The notes under the pieces were generated by a model. It did not search any database, was not told where the DNA came from, and saw only the letters and a list, made by a program, of their open reading frames with translations. Made by a program: the position numbers and the translations under genes. Shown here piece after piece: positions 45,277 to 55,886 of a stretch of 63,432 nt of DNA. Source of the stretch: JBCFBK01 sp038562555 (GTDB taxonomy: Bacteria; Bacteroidota; Bacteroidia; Bacteroidales; Prolixibacteraceae); contig JBCFBK010000034.1 in the NCBI GenBank assembly GCA_038562555.1, positions 1 through 63,432 of the forward strand, in the 5' to 3' direction. Within the stretch, counting starts at the first letter, position 1. Each line of letters begins with the position of its first letter.

Positions 45277-48200
45277 TTAAAATGTTAGTTTAATACCGCC
45301 CGTGAATGTCCGGAAGAGCGGATAATCTTCGACTCCGGAATTAATGGATTCAGGATCTACTTCCTTAATCCTGGAGAAGGTATAAAGATTTGCACCCCGC
45401 GCAAACAGGCGGATTTTGCGAACGCCTGTCCAATGCAGATTGGCTAATGGAACATTCCAGGCCAGTTCAACATTTTGGATCTTGAAATAGCCACCATCGG
45501 TCATCCAGAAATTGGAACTCAGAAAATTGTTATTTACCTTATAGTAGTTTAATTTCGGATAATTACCATCAATATTATCAAGGATATGTTGTGAATAGGT
45601 GTTGTCACCCCACCCGTTCCAATAATACTGGTTGGTCAGCATGATATTATAAAAGGCCTTTCCTGTTCCGACCACAGTCAACTCGACATTTTTAAAACTG
45701 AGCTTTGCATTGATCGCATAGAATAATCGGGGCGAGGAATGCCCGATCGTGCTGTTGTCATTGTCATCAACAAATCCGTCCTGATTCATGTCCTTGTATT
45801 TAAGATCTCCTTCATGAAGTTCTTCGTCAAATATCTGAGGAACCTCCAGCGTCTCGGCATCGCTGCCAAATTTGCCCAGATATGTGAGTCCACGAATCGC
45901 GTCGACCGGTTCACCGGTGCGGTACTGGTAATTAAAGCGGTAATTGGGCTCACGGTATTTTTCATATTTTGAATGCTGGATGGTGGCGTTCCCCCCAAAA
46001 GAATATTTGAAATTTCTTTCGTTGTTGGAATACTGAATCGCCGTTTCAAGCCCGGTATACCGGATCTTATCGGAGTTGAAACGCGGCAGCCAGCTGGAAA
46101 TACCGGCGACATAGGGCAAATCCCTGCTTTGTGAAATCACACCGTCCCGAAGCTGATTATAGTAGTTCACTTCGAGATAAAGCTTCCGCCCAAACATCAG
46201 CAAATCGGCTCCAAGGTTAAGTTCTCTGCGCTTCTCCCAGGAAATATAAGGGTTTCCTATCCGATTTTGCACTGTTCGGTACACCTGGTTATCGGTAGTT
46301 GAACCAAACCATTGGTTGGACGAAAACGGACCAAAGGCAGAACCCGAGCTGTTGTAATTCCAGTCGTCGCGGTCATAATATGGAGCAAGAAAACTTTCAT
46401 GAGCCAATACTCCCCCCTCTGCCCTGATTTTGAAAAAATGGAGAAATTTAAGGGCCTTCATGAAGTTTTCTTCCGAGATGATCCAACTGATCCCAAGTGA
46501 AGGGGAGAGGACATTTCGCTCTTTTTTGCTGAAACTGCTGCTTCCGGCATAGTTCAGTACGCCATGAATATTGTATTTGTCCTTGTAGGAGTAGATTGCT
46601 GACAAGATACCACTCTGCTGACGTTGCGGTTCTTCTATCCCATTCCGTGAGACCTTTGAAAGAAAATAGGTGAGCGAAGTTTGCAAGCTGCTTTCACCAA
46701 AGGTTCGCTCATAACTCAGGTTTTCGTATACGGCAAAACGCTGATAGTAAAAGTCGTGAAGTTTGGCCTGATTGGCCATATCCACACCATCGTGTACTTT
46801 CGTAAGCCTTATGGTATCTGCTCCCGCAGGTGTTTTGTAAGGTGTGACCGTATAGGCACTGTAATTTTCTGCTTTTCCTACCCGAAGCAGGTTAAAAGCG
46901 TTAAAGCCAATGTAGGACCTCGATTTTAGTCCCTTAACAATACCCGACATGTCATAATCGAGCGCTACATTAAAGACACCCAGCCGGCCCGACTCCGTGT
47001 AATATCCGTTTTTCTCCATATTGCCGATCGGGTTTTGCCCGTATGTTGAACTTACAGCATACCAGGGGGACTTAAGAGAAGGATCATTATTGGCATATAT
47101 CGGGAATGCGATAGGGGGTGTCGTGGTTATGTGATTGAGGAGAGATGGAAACTCCGTAATGGTTAATACAGGATTGGTGTCTGCATTCTCCGAGGTAAAA
47201 TCGGGGTCATACCCGTAATTTGAAGACCGGCGGTAGGACAATCCGCCAAAGAAATCAAACTGCACTTTGAGGAAGTCATTGATTTTGATATCTATATTTG
47301 AACGGGCGTTCAGTCTGTTATAATCTGAAGTAGATCCGATTTTGTAAATGTCACCTTCGCCGTTATAGCCCAGATAGGCAAAATAGTGAACTTTATCATT
47401 TCCTCCGGTTGATGAAACATTTGCCCGATGAAAGGCCATCTTGTTTTTGATGATCATGTCCCTGTAATTCACACTGGGATGATAGAAGTCGTACGGATCG
47501 TTTTTGGCATAAGCGGCAATAGCTTCATCGCTGTATAACGGATCTAAACCGCTGTTTATGCGGGCTGTGTTGTTTATGCGGGCGTAATCTGCACCTGATA
47601 CCCATTCAGGCATCCGGTCGATACTGTTCACCCCGCTCTCCAGATTTACATTGATAATCCGTTCATTGGCCCGGCCCCGTTTGGTTTTTATAAATATGAT
47701 ACCGTCTGCTCCGGCAGGACCATACATGGATTTACCCACAATATCCTTTACAATCGTAACCGACTCAATTTCTGAAGGATCGAGCGGCATTTCCGTAATA
47801 TCGGTGGGGATTTCATCGATGATGTATATCGGCTTCCGTCCGCGCGCGGAAATACGTACTTTTTCTGTGGCTCCAAAAACCGCGAGTTCCTCTTCTGCAC
47901 TAAGTCCGGGTGAACCGTTCATTTCGCGGACATCAACACCATTGGCGAGACCGGTTAGTGAATTGCGAATATCGCTGGAAGGATATTTATCCAGCATATT
48001 TCCACTTAGAAGGTTGTAGCTCCCGCTGAGCTGACGCTTTTTAATGGTCATAAACGGCAGTGGCACCAGATCGTCTGAAGTACTAAAAAGTTTAGCGCTG
48101 GTAAGTGTAACCAAATTATTGGTGTTTAATTGATTCACCGTTAAGACACTTTTTTCATAACCGATACCCGATATCGTAACGAAATCGTCGGGTGACGCTT

Positions 48201-48456
48201 CGAAGGTATAACTGCCATTTTCATCAGTCAGCGCATGTATTACACCCTCTCCAATAATCACAGAGGCATTGGACACCGGCTTTCCCTGTTCATCAGCAAC
48301 GTTCAGGTGGACTTGAACCAGCCGGCTTTTGGTACCTGACTTTTCCTGGGCCATAACTTCTCCCGTGATCAGTAAAAGCAGCAAAATGTATTTATAATAA
48401 TATGTAAAGTAGTCGAATAGTCTCATAACCTTCTTTTTTAGGTTGTATGTCACCAT
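45277..48456 (-). CDS. SusC/RagA TonB-dependent transporter without STN domain (pair 2)
   Basis: 1059 residues. A signal peptide is followed by a carboxypeptidase-regulatory-like domain (about 45-125, VADEQGKPVSNASVIIGEG), a plug with GRKPIYIIDEIPTDITEM and GPAGADGIIFIKTKRG, and a 22-strand barrel ending with FRTFTGGIKLTF. There is no STN signalling domain, so this transporter imports glycan but does not talk to FecR. The first codons overlap the SusD stop; the ATG at 48426 (MRLFDYFTYYYKYILLLLL) gives an equally good signal peptide. The plug and the SNLTGL-like region (NSLTGLANGVDV) show it is a complete, intact copy. Confidence 0.95.
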   Translation of the reverse strand: MVTYNLKKKVMRLFDYFTYYYKYILLLLLITGEVMAQEKSGTKSRLVQVHLNVADEQGKPVSNASVIIGEGVIHALTDENGSYTFEASPDDFVTISGIGYEKSVLTVNQLNTNNLVTLTSAKLFSTSDDLVPLPFMTIKKRQLSGSYNLLSGNMLDKYPSSDIRNSLTGLANGVDVREMNGSPGLSAEEELAVFGATEKVRISARGRKPIYIIDEIPTDITEMPLDPSEIESVTIVKDIVGKSMYGPAGADGIIFIKTKRGRANERIINVNLESGVNSIDRMPEWVSGADYARINNTARINSGLDPLYSDEAIAAYAKNDPYDFYHPSVNYRDMIIKNKMAFHRANVSSTGGNDKVHYFAYLGYNGEGDIYKIGSTSDYNRLNARSNIDIKINDFLKVQFDFFGGLSYRRSSNYGYDPDFTSENADTNPVLTITEFPSLLNHITTTPPIAFPIYANNDPSLKSPWYAVSSTYGQNPIGNMEKNGYYTESGRLGVFNVALDYDMSGIVKGLKSRSYIGFNAFNLLRVGKAENYSAYTVTPYKTPAGADTIRLTKVHDGVDMANQAKLHDFYYQRFAVYENLSYERTFGESSLQTSLTYFLSKVSRNGIEEPQRQQSGILSAIYSYKDKYNIHGVLNYAGSSSFSKKERNVLSPSLGISWIISEENFMKALKFLHFFKIRAEGGVLAHESFLAPYYDRDDWNYNSSGSAFGPFSSNQWFGSTTDNQVYRTVQNRIGNPYISWEKRRELNLGADLLMFGRKLYLEVNYYNQLRDGVISQSRDLPYVAGISSWLPRFNSDKIRYTGLETAIQYSNNERNFKYSFGGNATIQHSKYEKYREPNYRFNYQYRTGEPVDAIRGLTYLGKFGSDAETLEVPQIFDEELHEGDLKYKDMNQDGFVDDNDNSTIGHSSPRLFYAINAKLSFKNVELTVVGTGKAFYNIMLTNQYYWNGWGDNTYSQHILDNIDGNYPKLNYYKVNNNFLSSNFWMTDGGYFKIQNVELAWNVPLANLHWTGVRKIRLFARGANLYTFSRIKEVDPESINSGVEDYPLFRTFTGGIKLTF

Positions 48457-50282
48457 ACTTCATTTGGAATAAAATTTTTCATCTTGAAATTATCTTCCGT
48501 GTTGAAAGGAAGATAGTACATGGCATCTTTCCAATGGGGCTGACGATTAGCCGGAAGGGGCAGACGAGTATATTTATATCCGGTTGGATAACTCGGGTTG
48601 ACAGGCACTTTCTCGATGTCCATGCCGATCAATGTGCCGGAAAGAGCGTTGGGTGCATCTTTCCAGCGACGGATATCATGGTAGTAGTGGCCCTCAAAAC
48701 AAAGTTCGATATTCCGTTCATTTTTAATCCTTTCTCTGAATGTTTCCTTATCTGAACTTAGTTGAGACCGGATATCAGGCATACCGATACGGTTGCGAAT
48801 GACATTAATGGCCTGGACCGCGCTCATGGTAGCCCCCGGAGCCGCTGTGTTAGGCCCATAAGCTTCGTTGGCCGCCTCTGCATAATTCAGGTATAATTCA
48901 GCCAGTCGAATCAATGGATCGGTATATTGCGGAGTGGTTTTATTTTTAACGCTTTGCTCGCCCCATATCTTGCGTAAATAGTAACCTGTACGGGTAATCC
49001 CAACATAGGTCTGGTCGAGGAGCTCGGAATACCTGGGTGTGCCGTTCACGATTTCATAGTAAATTTTGGCAGTTCCGTATCCCGGGATCGGGGCGGAGTT
49101 ATAAATAATATCCAGATAGAAACGAGGATCACGATCTTTATAAGGATCTTGTTCCTCATAATGTCCCTGTGCGGAGGCCGCCTGACGTTCAGCTTCAGTA
49201 TTGAGCGGGTCACCCCATTTCGTTTCAAACTTATCGACAAAATTTTGAGTGGGACAAACGCCCGAATTGGCTCCTTTATTTGAAGCAAAAACACCATTCA
49301 TTAATCCGGCAAGATCACCGGCATTATAAGTTTTAGTTCCTGCCGACCACGCCCATAACTGCTCATTCGTATACTTTGTTCCAACGAAGTTTAATTTATA
49401 ATCAGCAGCGGTGAGTAATGCGTAACTGTACTGCTCCGCCGTTTGAATGGCATCCCAGTTAGCTTTGGCTGCATTTTCCCATGCTGTTTGTCCGTCGTCA
49501 TTATTTAAGGGACTGGCAGCGTAAAGGAGGGCCCGGCCTTTATAGGCCTTTGCCGCTACTCCAGTGGGACGGGCCTGGTCCGGATGGTTAAGGTGACCGG
49601 CTTGTCCCGGTCCCAAATCACGGCGCATGCGTCCGGCCTTTTCAAAATAAATGACGGCCGAGTCCATGTCCAATGCAACATTTTCCAGAGTCTCGTATTT
49701 CGAGAGACGTGGCAAATCCCATTCGTCTTCCGGACCTATGACATCTCTCATGTAGGGCATCGGTCCCCATACCCGCATCAGTTCGAAGTGACAGAATGCC
49801 CTTACAAAATAGGCCTGGGCAATTAAGTCATTGATATCCTCGTCAGTGGCATCAGTTATTCGCGTCACATTTTTGAGGGCGAGATTGCAAATCCGGATTG
49901 ACATAAACATGCTTCCCAGAAGCGGACGTCTGGTGATGTCGTAAGTGTACATGTTGATAAAAGAAGAAACTTGCCCGCTTTTAAATGTTTGAGCTTTAAT
50001 AAACCGGCCTGCGTCTGCGGCATCAGTTGTTGTTTCCCATGTAAATTTCTGGTCCCAGAAATTAAAATAGAGGGGAAATGCTGTCCGTATGTTATAGTTA
50101 TACCAGTTGTTGCCGCTTTTCCTGGTACCATCATAAACAACATTGAAGAATTTTTGAAAGTTTTCGTATTTGGAGAATACCTCCTCTTCGGTCAGGCCTG
50201 ACTCAGGCGCTTTGTCAAGAAAATTGTCTTCGCAGGAAGCCAGAATGACTGTAAGCATAGCCAGATAAATATATTTTTTCAT
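48450..50282 (-). CDS. SusD/RagB-family glycan-binding lipoprotein (pair 1)
   Basis: 610 residues with lipobox Cys17 (VILASCEDNF). SusD features: the opening LDKAPESGLTEEEVF, AQAYFVRAFCHFELMRVWG in the TPR-like part, GVAAKAYKGRALLYAASPLN, RLAELYLNYAEAANEAYG, and the C-terminal IKNERNIELCFEGHYYHDIRRW. It should bind the glycan captured at the outer membrane and cap the SusC of pair 1, whose stop is 15 bp upstream. The stop overlaps the start region of the second SusC, so all four transport genes are one transcriptional unit. Confidence 0.96.
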   Translation of the reverse strand: MKKYIYLAMLTVILASCEDNFLDKAPESGLTEEEVFSKYENFQKFFNVVYDGTRKSGNNWYNYNIRTAFPLYFNFWDQKFTWETTTDAADAGRFIKAQTFKSGQVSSFINMYTYDITRRPLLGSMFMSIRICNLALKNVTRITDATDEDINDLIAQAYFVRAFCHFELMRVWGPMPYMRDVIGPEDEWDLPRLSKYETLENVALDMDSAVIYFEKAGRMRRDLGPGQAGHLNHPDQARPTGVAAKAYKGRALLYAASPLNNDDGQTAWENAAKANWDAIQTAEQYSYALLTAADYKLNFVGTKYTNEQLWAWSAGTKTYNAGDLAGLMNGVFASNKGANSGVCPTQNFVDKFETKWGDPLNTEAERQAASAQGHYEEQDPYKDRDPRFYLDIIYNSAPIPGYGTAKIYYEIVNGTPRYSELLDQTYVGITRTGYYLRKIWGEQSVKNKTTPQYTDPLIRLAELYLNYAEAANEAYGPNTAAPGATMSAVQAINVIRNRIGMPDIRSQLSSDKETFRERIKNERNIELCFEGHYYHDIRRWKDAPNALSGTLIGMDIEKVPVNPSYPTGYKYTRLPLPANRQPHWKDAMYYLPFNTEDNFKMKNFIPNEVW

Positions 50283-50297
50283 AATAGATGCTTTAAT

Positions 50298-53200
50298 TTA
50301 GAAGGTGAACTTCAGTCCTAATTTAACCGACGACATTTGTGGGTAGAATCCCTGTTCAAAATCCTTTCGTTCAGGGTCTCCCTCAATTAAATTGGTCAGG
50401 GTCCATAAGTTGTTGCCCGTCATATAGATCAACATGCTTGACACGCCAACCCATCTGCCCAGAGCGGTAGGTTTCAGTGTATAGCCGGCATAAATTTCCT
50501 TGAGACGCAGATAATCCGCTTTCCTCCAAAAACGGTCTTCTACCATGATCGCATAACCACTGTCTGCCTCGCCTCCTCCCCATGCGAGATTAGCATTGCT
50601 GCTGGAGCTGTAGTGCAATGTTGAATGATTCACATTTTGATTGCCGGGGGTCCAGTAATCAAGATGAGAAGAATGGACGCGCCAATCCCCTTTAATAAAT
50701 TCGACCTCATAAGTCTGGTTGTATTCGACGTACTTGCCAAGGTTCCCCTGGAAAAGGAAATTGAAATCGAACTTCTTGTAGGTGAATCCACCTGAAAAGG
50801 AAAAAGTAAATGGAGGGTAATTCGATCCCTTGATCGGATATTTATCCAAACTGGATATTATTCCATCCGCATCATAGTCAAGAAACTTATAATCTCCGAT
50901 GTTTAATTTTGATAATTCAATAGGAGCAGCGTTGTTATGAATATCATCAACAGAAGTAAAATATCCGGTACCTGTAAGTTGAACGCCGCTCATTTGGGAA
51001 CCCAGCGGTTTACCTGCTTGTTGATTATAGATTGGCGTATAAGGTGGATCATCCTTGAAGATAATCCTGTTTTCATTGTAGCCAAAAATGCCCTTTACCC
51101 AATAGCTAAATTGTTTAGCGTTGCTTGTATTGTACCCGAGCTCAACTTCAATCCCATGTTTTTTTAAACTTCCCAGGTTTAAATCTTTAAATGAATTACC
51201 AATAAGCATGGTAACACTTCGGGGCTCCAGGAGCATTTTTTCACGATGTTCTTCAAATAAATCGACACTCACAGTGAGTTTTTCCTTTAAAAATGCTGCT
51301 TCAAGTCCAATATCCTGCTTACGGGCTTCTTCCCATTGTGCAACATTATTTGCTACCTTGTCTTCGTGTATCAGCGACAGATTATCAGTTGAAAATTCAC
51401 TGATATACAGCCATCTGCTGCTTGCATAATCACTTCCGACCAAACCGTCAGAATAGCGGATTTTAAGCTTGTCGATCCATGGAAGCGCATTTTTGAAGAA
51501 CTTTTCTTCTGAAATAACCCACCCAAATGCTCCCGACGGGAAAAATCCATACCGATTGCCGGGTGCAAAGCGCTCTGATCCGGTATAACCCATGTTAATT
51601 TCCATGAGGTATTTATGAGAAAAATCATAGGTAAGGCGTCCCACCAGGCCTTCATTGTAATAGGCAAACTCAGTTCCCTTGTTCTTTTGCTGGCGGTTGA
51701 AGAGTGCTAACCCCGTAACATGATGGTTTCCAAAAGTCCTGGCATAGTTTAATGCGAATTCATAGTACAGATCGCGGTAAAAATTGCTGTTGAGCCCTCC
51801 TACATTGATGTCGAGTGTCGGAGGAGCGTAAACTTCATTTCCCTGACCTGACCTGACCCACGGATTTTCGCCCGTACCAATCTTTTCAAAATCCAACCGA
51901 TATTGGGGATAGTTGATTGTCGCCGTGAGTGAACGGTTGCTGAAATACGTACTTAAGGATACTTTTCCTTTGAACGAGAGTCCTTTGGTCATGAAATCCA
52001 GTTTTTGATCTAAAATAAGATCAGAGAAAAGCTTTGAGTCCGTGTCTTCATTGAATTGCCCTGTATGTAAGGAGTTATATGGATTTCCGGTGAATTCGCC
52101 GAACGATTCCGCCAGTCGGTCGCCTGTGTCGCCCGGGTAATCCAGATCAGGTACTTCCCGGAGTACCCAGTCCGGGAAATATGCCGGAAAGCGGGCGGGA
52201 CTGGTCGTGTAAAGGTTACGCCAGGGTGAACTGTTCGGGTTATTTTTAATGCCCGTTTCTCCGCCCATATTAAACGACAACAACGTGGTTTTCGTCAGAC
52301 TGAAGTCCACATTTGCCCTGTAGTTAAAGCGGTTATACCGGTAATTCAGGTCATAATCGCCGTCTTTGGCCGCATCAAAGAAACTACCCTCGTACACATA
52401 ACCCAGGGAGCAGAAATATTTAATAAAGTTAGTACCTCCGGTGATATTAAAATTGGCGTTTACAGTAGGCGCATAGGGATGTGTCAGTTCATCGAACCAG
52501 TTCACATTCGGATAACGAACAGCATTTAACGGGCTGGATGGATTATGATATTCGGAAAGAACATCTTCAGGTATCAGTTCCGTGAACTGCTGCCCATTCA
52601 TTAAAGCGACATTAAGCATGGAAAGTGTGGTGTACGAATCGATATGATCTGGAATGCGAGTGGCTTTTTGAGCTCCAAAAGAGACTGATACGTCCAGCTT
52701 AGGGTCACCCAGTCGGCCCCGTTTCGTCGTCACGATAATAACACCGTTTGCTCCCTTAGCGCCAAATACAGCAGTTGCCGAAGCATCTTTCAGTACCGAG
52801 AGGGTACTGATCTCGTTTGGGTCCAAATCTGAAAAATCCCGCTCCACTCCGTCAACCAGTACCAATGGCTGAGAACCGTTCCAGCTGGATAAACCACGGA
52901 TGATTATCTCGGAGTCGTTGTTGCCCGGTTCGCCTGACTGTTGAAGGGTCAGCACTCCTGAGAGTTTTCCTGCAATAGCATTGGTCACATTGGAATTTCC
53001 TGACCGCATCAGAGCCACATTGTCGACCTGAGTTATCGCTCCGACAACGCTTTCCTTTTTTTGAATGCCATAGCCAACGACGATCACTTCTTCCAGGCCT
53101 ACTGTCTCCTCCTGGAGAACAATGTTGAAAAAAGTCTGGTTGCCAATCGAAACTTCCTGAGGTTTCATGCCCACGAAACTGAATACAATGGTTTTTGTGC

Positions 53201-53750
53201 CGTCGGGTATTTCTAATGTAAAACCGCCATCAATATTAGTGACGCTGCCTATGATGGTGCCCTTTATAACTACCGACACCCCTGGCAAGGCCGATCCGTC
53301 TTTATCTTTTACGACTCCCGAAATTTTCTTTTTTTTGGGCTGATCTGTTTTTATTGCGGCATTGATCGTTTGGGGGACAATTCCGGGCGTTTTGTCGTTA
53401 TAGAGCAAAATCTGCCGGTCTTCAATTTTGTAGCGTACGTCGGTTCCTTCAAAGACAAGTTCTAAGATCTTATCAATTGTTCCGTTTTCAATGTCTATCG
53501 TTCTTTTGATTGACCGGTCAATTGTTCCGTTTTTATAAATAAAGATAAACTCGCTCTTATTTTCGATGTCCTGCAGAATGTCGAAGATTGTGCCATCGCT
53601 GAGGGAAATATTCAGTTTTGTCTCTTGCGAGTAGGTTCCCGCCTGAACTGAAAAAATCAGCAATAAAGTAAATATCACGGTTAAATGCATTATTAAAAAT
53701 AGTTTGGACATTCCCCTATTCCAGGGAACACCCCATTCGTTTTTTTTCAT
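50298..53750 (-). CDS. SusC/RagA TonB-dependent transporter with STN signalling domain (pair 1)
   Basis: 1150 residues. In order: signal peptide; an STN domain (about 48-120, LNISLSDGTIFDILQDIENK ... DRQILLYND), which contacts a FecR protein in the periplasm; a carboxypeptidase-regulatory-like domain (about 143-215, SGVVKDKDGSALPGVSVVI); the EEVIVVGYG TonB-box-like segment; a plug with GSQPLVLVDGVERDFSDLDP and GAKGANGVIIVTTKRG; and a barrel ending SSVKLGLKFTF. This is the transducer of the locus: substrate binding would signal through FecR to the ECF sigma factor. FecR and sigma genes lie directly upstream on the same strand. Confidence 0.96.
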   Translation of the reverse strand: MKKNEWGVPWNRGMSKLFLIMHLTVIFTLLLIFSVQAGTYSQETKLNISLSDGTIFDILQDIENKSEFIFIYKNGTIDRSIKRTIDIENGTIDKILELVFEGTDVRYKIEDRQILLYNDKTPGIVPQTINAAIKTDQPKKKKISGVVKDKDGSALPGVSVVIKGTIIGSVTNIDGGFTLEIPDGTKTIVFSFVGMKPQEVSIGNQTFFNIVLQEETVGLEEVIVVGYGIQKKESVVGAITQVDNVALMRSGNSNVTNAIAGKLSGVLTLQQSGEPGNNDSEIIIRGLSSWNGSQPLVLVDGVERDFSDLDPNEISTLSVLKDASATAVFGAKGANGVIIVTTKRGRLGDPKLDVSVSFGAQKATRIPDHIDSYTTLSMLNVALMNGQQFTELIPEDVLSEYHNPSSPLNAVRYPNVNWFDELTHPYAPTVNANFNITGGTNFIKYFCSLGYVYEGSFFDAAKDGDYDLNYRYNRFNYRANVDFSLTKTTLLSFNMGGETGIKNNPNSSPWRNLYTTSPARFPAYFPDWVLREVPDLDYPGDTGDRLAESFGEFTGNPYNSLHTGQFNEDTDSKLFSDLILDQKLDFMTKGLSFKGKVSLSTYFSNRSLTATINYPQYRLDFEKIGTGENPWVRSGQGNEVYAPPTLDINVGGLNSNFYRDLYYEFALNYARTFGNHHVTGLALFNRQQKNKGTEFAYYNEGLVGRLTYDFSHKYLMEINMGYTGSERFAPGNRYGFFPSGAFGWVISEEKFFKNALPWIDKLKIRYSDGLVGSDYASSRWLYISEFSTDNLSLIHEDKVANNVAQWEEARKQDIGLEAAFLKEKLTVSVDLFEEHREKMLLEPRSVTMLIGNSFKDLNLGSLKKHGIEVELGYNTSNAKQFSYWVKGIFGYNENRIIFKDDPPYTPIYNQQAGKPLGSQMSGVQLTGTGYFTSVDDIHNNAAPIELSKLNIGDYKFLDYDADGIISSLDKYPIKGSNYPPFTFSFSGGFTYKKFDFNFLFQGNLGKYVEYNQTYEVEFIKGDWRVHSSHLDYWTPGNQNVNHSTLHYSSSSNANLAWGGGEADSGYAIMVEDRFWRKADYLRLKEIYAGYTLKPTALGRWVGVSSMLIYMTGNNLWTLTNLIEGDPERKDFEQGFYPQMSSVKLGLKFTF

Positions 53751-53872
53751 AACTTTAGTTCGTTTTTAAAGTTTATAAATTTTCAGTTTTGGACTTTTTA
53801 AATCTGAACTGGTAAAGGTTGGCTCTTTTACCAGTTCTTTCTTTTGTTTCATAGGCGTTCTGGTTTTGGTTA

Positions 53873-55051
53873 TCAGTTTTGTAATGAAAATTGATGACGA
53901 TCAGTATTCGTGTATTTAACGTCCGAAATCAACGCAATACCTTCGAGTACTTTCTGATAATCCTCCCGGAGATCGAGTTTCCCCGAGATGAATAAAGTAT
54001 CAAGTTTTTGATCCCAGGTTATGTCAAGGTTGTAATATCTGGATACTTGCCTTAAAACCACCGGGAGTGGCTCGTCGTAAAAAATGAACATTCCTTTCGT
54101 CCATGAGGTATAATCTTCCACGTTGACGTTCGATACGACATAAGATTTGTTCTCATTGGTAAAGACAATACGTTGCCTCGGCGTCATGAGAATGCCTTTT
54201 CTGTCATTAACTCCGCGGAACTCCATGTTAATTGATCCCTCTGCCAGCACCGTCTCTTCGCTCGATTCGTCCGGATAGGCCTTCACATTGAAGGAGGTGC
54301 CCAGTACCCTGATCTTTGAACGGGCGGTTTCGACAATAAAGGGTTTATTTTTGTTTTTGGATATTTCAAAAAAGGCTTCCCCTTCTAACCGAACCAGGCG
54401 TTGCTTTTCCTTAAAACAGGTTGGATAGGTTAGCCTTGAACCTGCATTAAGCCAGACCACTGAATTGTCAGCGAGAATGATTTTTGATTTTTTTCCAAAA
54501 GGAACACTTAACTGATTAAATGAAGCTTTTTCCGTCTGCTCAGCCTGGGTAATCAGTCGGTCATTGACCCGGATTGTCGAGTTCGCATCATAAATAATTT
54601 CGGAAGCGTTTTCCCTGATTTTTATTTCCTGCCCGTTTCCGAGCAGCAACTTCGTATCCGTATAATCCTGCCGGTTATAGTTACTCGTAAAATTTTCAGG
54701 GCCGTCAGATGTAAGCTTTGAATAGAAAACGACCGCCGAAATGAGCACGACAAATGGAAGAATGACCGCTGCATACTTCAGATAAACAACTCTTTTCCTT
54801 TGTTTGTGGAAATCTGTCCGGATCAACTTCCACAGCGCCACTTTTTTTGCAGACGACAAATATTTTTTTTCATCTTCGAGAGAGCTGATAATCATCCGGG
54901 CCTCTTCAACAGATTCCTTTTTCTCCGGATGTTTAGAAACAAGCTTATTAAAATAATGATTCAAATCAGGCCTTTGGCGTAAAGCCCATTCTATAAAATC
55001 AGGATCCTCAAAGAAATCTGTCTGTTTATGTTTTTGAAACCGGTCGTTCAT
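53873..55051 (-). CDS. FecR-type anti-sigma factor
   Basis: 392 residues. An N-terminal cytoplasmic region (about 1-85) would hold the sigma factor; a single transmembrane helix spans about 91-113 (LKYAAVILPFVVLISAVVF); the periplasmic FecR domain (about 145-285) has LSVPFGKKSKIILADNSVVW and LNAGSRLTYPTCF, and the C-terminal DUF4974 (about 315-390) reads MFIFYDEPLPVVLRQVSRYY. The DUF4974 part normally contacts the STN domain of the partner SusC, here the gene 122 bp downstream. The ECF sigma gene is 85 bp upstream. This is a standard sigma/anti-sigma/transducer set. Confidence 0.96.
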   Translation of the reverse strand: MNDRFQKHKQTDFFEDPDFIEWALRQRPDLNHYFNKLVSKHPEKKESVEEARMIISSLEDEKKYLSSAKKVALWKLIRTDFHKQRKRVVYLKYAAVILPFVVLISAVVFYSKLTSDGPENFTSNYNRQDYTDTKLLLGNGQEIKIRENASEIIYDANSTIRVNDRLITQAEQTEKASFNQLSVPFGKKSKIILADNSVVWLNAGSRLTYPTCFKEKQRLVRLEGEAFFEISKNKNKPFIVETARSKIRVLGTSFNVKAYPDESSEETVLAEGSINMEFRGVNDRKGILMTPRQRIVFTNENKSYVVSNVNVEDYTSWTKGMFIFYDEPLPVVLRQVSRYYNLDITWDQKLDTLFISGKLDLREDYQKVLEGIALISDVKYTNTDRHQFSLQN

Positions 55052-55136
55052 TGATGATGTTTTAACTAAGTGCCCGAAAAAAAGGATCTATGGACAAATT
55101 ATGCCGGGAATTTTTATAAAAAAATGTAAGATGCAG

Positions 55137-55745
55137 TCAGTGAGGCTGTTTGAAAATTAAAAATAGCAGATCGAGGTTAACAACGCCGGCAAAATTTTCC
55201 CGTAAGGATTTTAATGTCCGGTAGACCATTTTACGTGCGGATGAAACATCGATCTGCAATATTTCCGAGATTTGAATATAGCTGAAGCCACAGTTATATT
55301 TCAGGTAAAGAAGTTCCCGTTGTTTTGGAGTTAATTTCGTCAATAACAGGGCAAGCATTTTTTCCCTGGATTGATTAATTTCATCCGAAATGATCGATTT
55401 TTCGACAGAATAGCTGATTAGGAAGGGAGAATCAGAAGGCATACGATCTGTCGGCAGATCCTTGGTTTTCAGTCGCTCTTTTTGGATTTGGTAAAATAGA
55501 GATTTGAACAGATAAAACTTAATGTTGGCCACTGCGCCCAACTTTTTTCTGTTTTTTAATAAATCGATGAAAAGGTTATGGATGCAATCTTCAACCAGTC
55601 CCTGATCAGCAGTATATTTTAACCCAAAATTCAAAAGAACATCGATGAAATCGAAATAAATGACTGACAAGATGTTATTATCCCCTTCTATAAATCTTTT
55701 AAGAACGAGTTCATACTTGTCGATCGGTATACCATTGCCCATCAC
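55137..55745 (-). CDS. ECF-type RNA polymerase sigma factor (locus regulator)
   Basis: 202 residues. Region 2 (about 25-95) includes YFDFIDVLLNFGLKYTADQG and LVEDCIHNLFIDLLKNRKKL; region 4 (about 125-190) includes LLTKLTPKQRELLYLKYNCG and FSYIQISEILQIDVSSARKM, the helix-turn-helix that reads -35 DNA. It should be held by the FecR protein encoded downstream and released when the STN-SusC binds glycan, then drive transcription of the locus. No other regulator such as HTCS or SusR is present in the locus. Confidence 0.95.
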   Translation of the reverse strand: MMGNGIPIDKYELVLKRFIEGDNNILSVIYFDFIDVLLNFGLKYTADQGLVEDCIHNLFIDLLKNRKKLGAVANIKFYLFKSLFYQIQKERLKTKDLPTDRMPSDSPFLISYSVEKSIISDEINQSREKMLALLLTKLTPKQRELLYLKYNCGFSYIQISEILQIDVSSARKMVYRTLKSLRENFAGVVNLDLLFLIFKQPH

Positions 55746-55886
55746 ATGACAGTTAGTTTAGAGAATACAAGTATAATAAAAGCATATTATTATTCGCTTT
55801 TGTAGGCGTAAATAATTGCTTAATGTTTAAATGCCTGTCATGCTCTTAATTCAGCATTAAGAGTTTGTGATTTTGACTAAAGCAAG

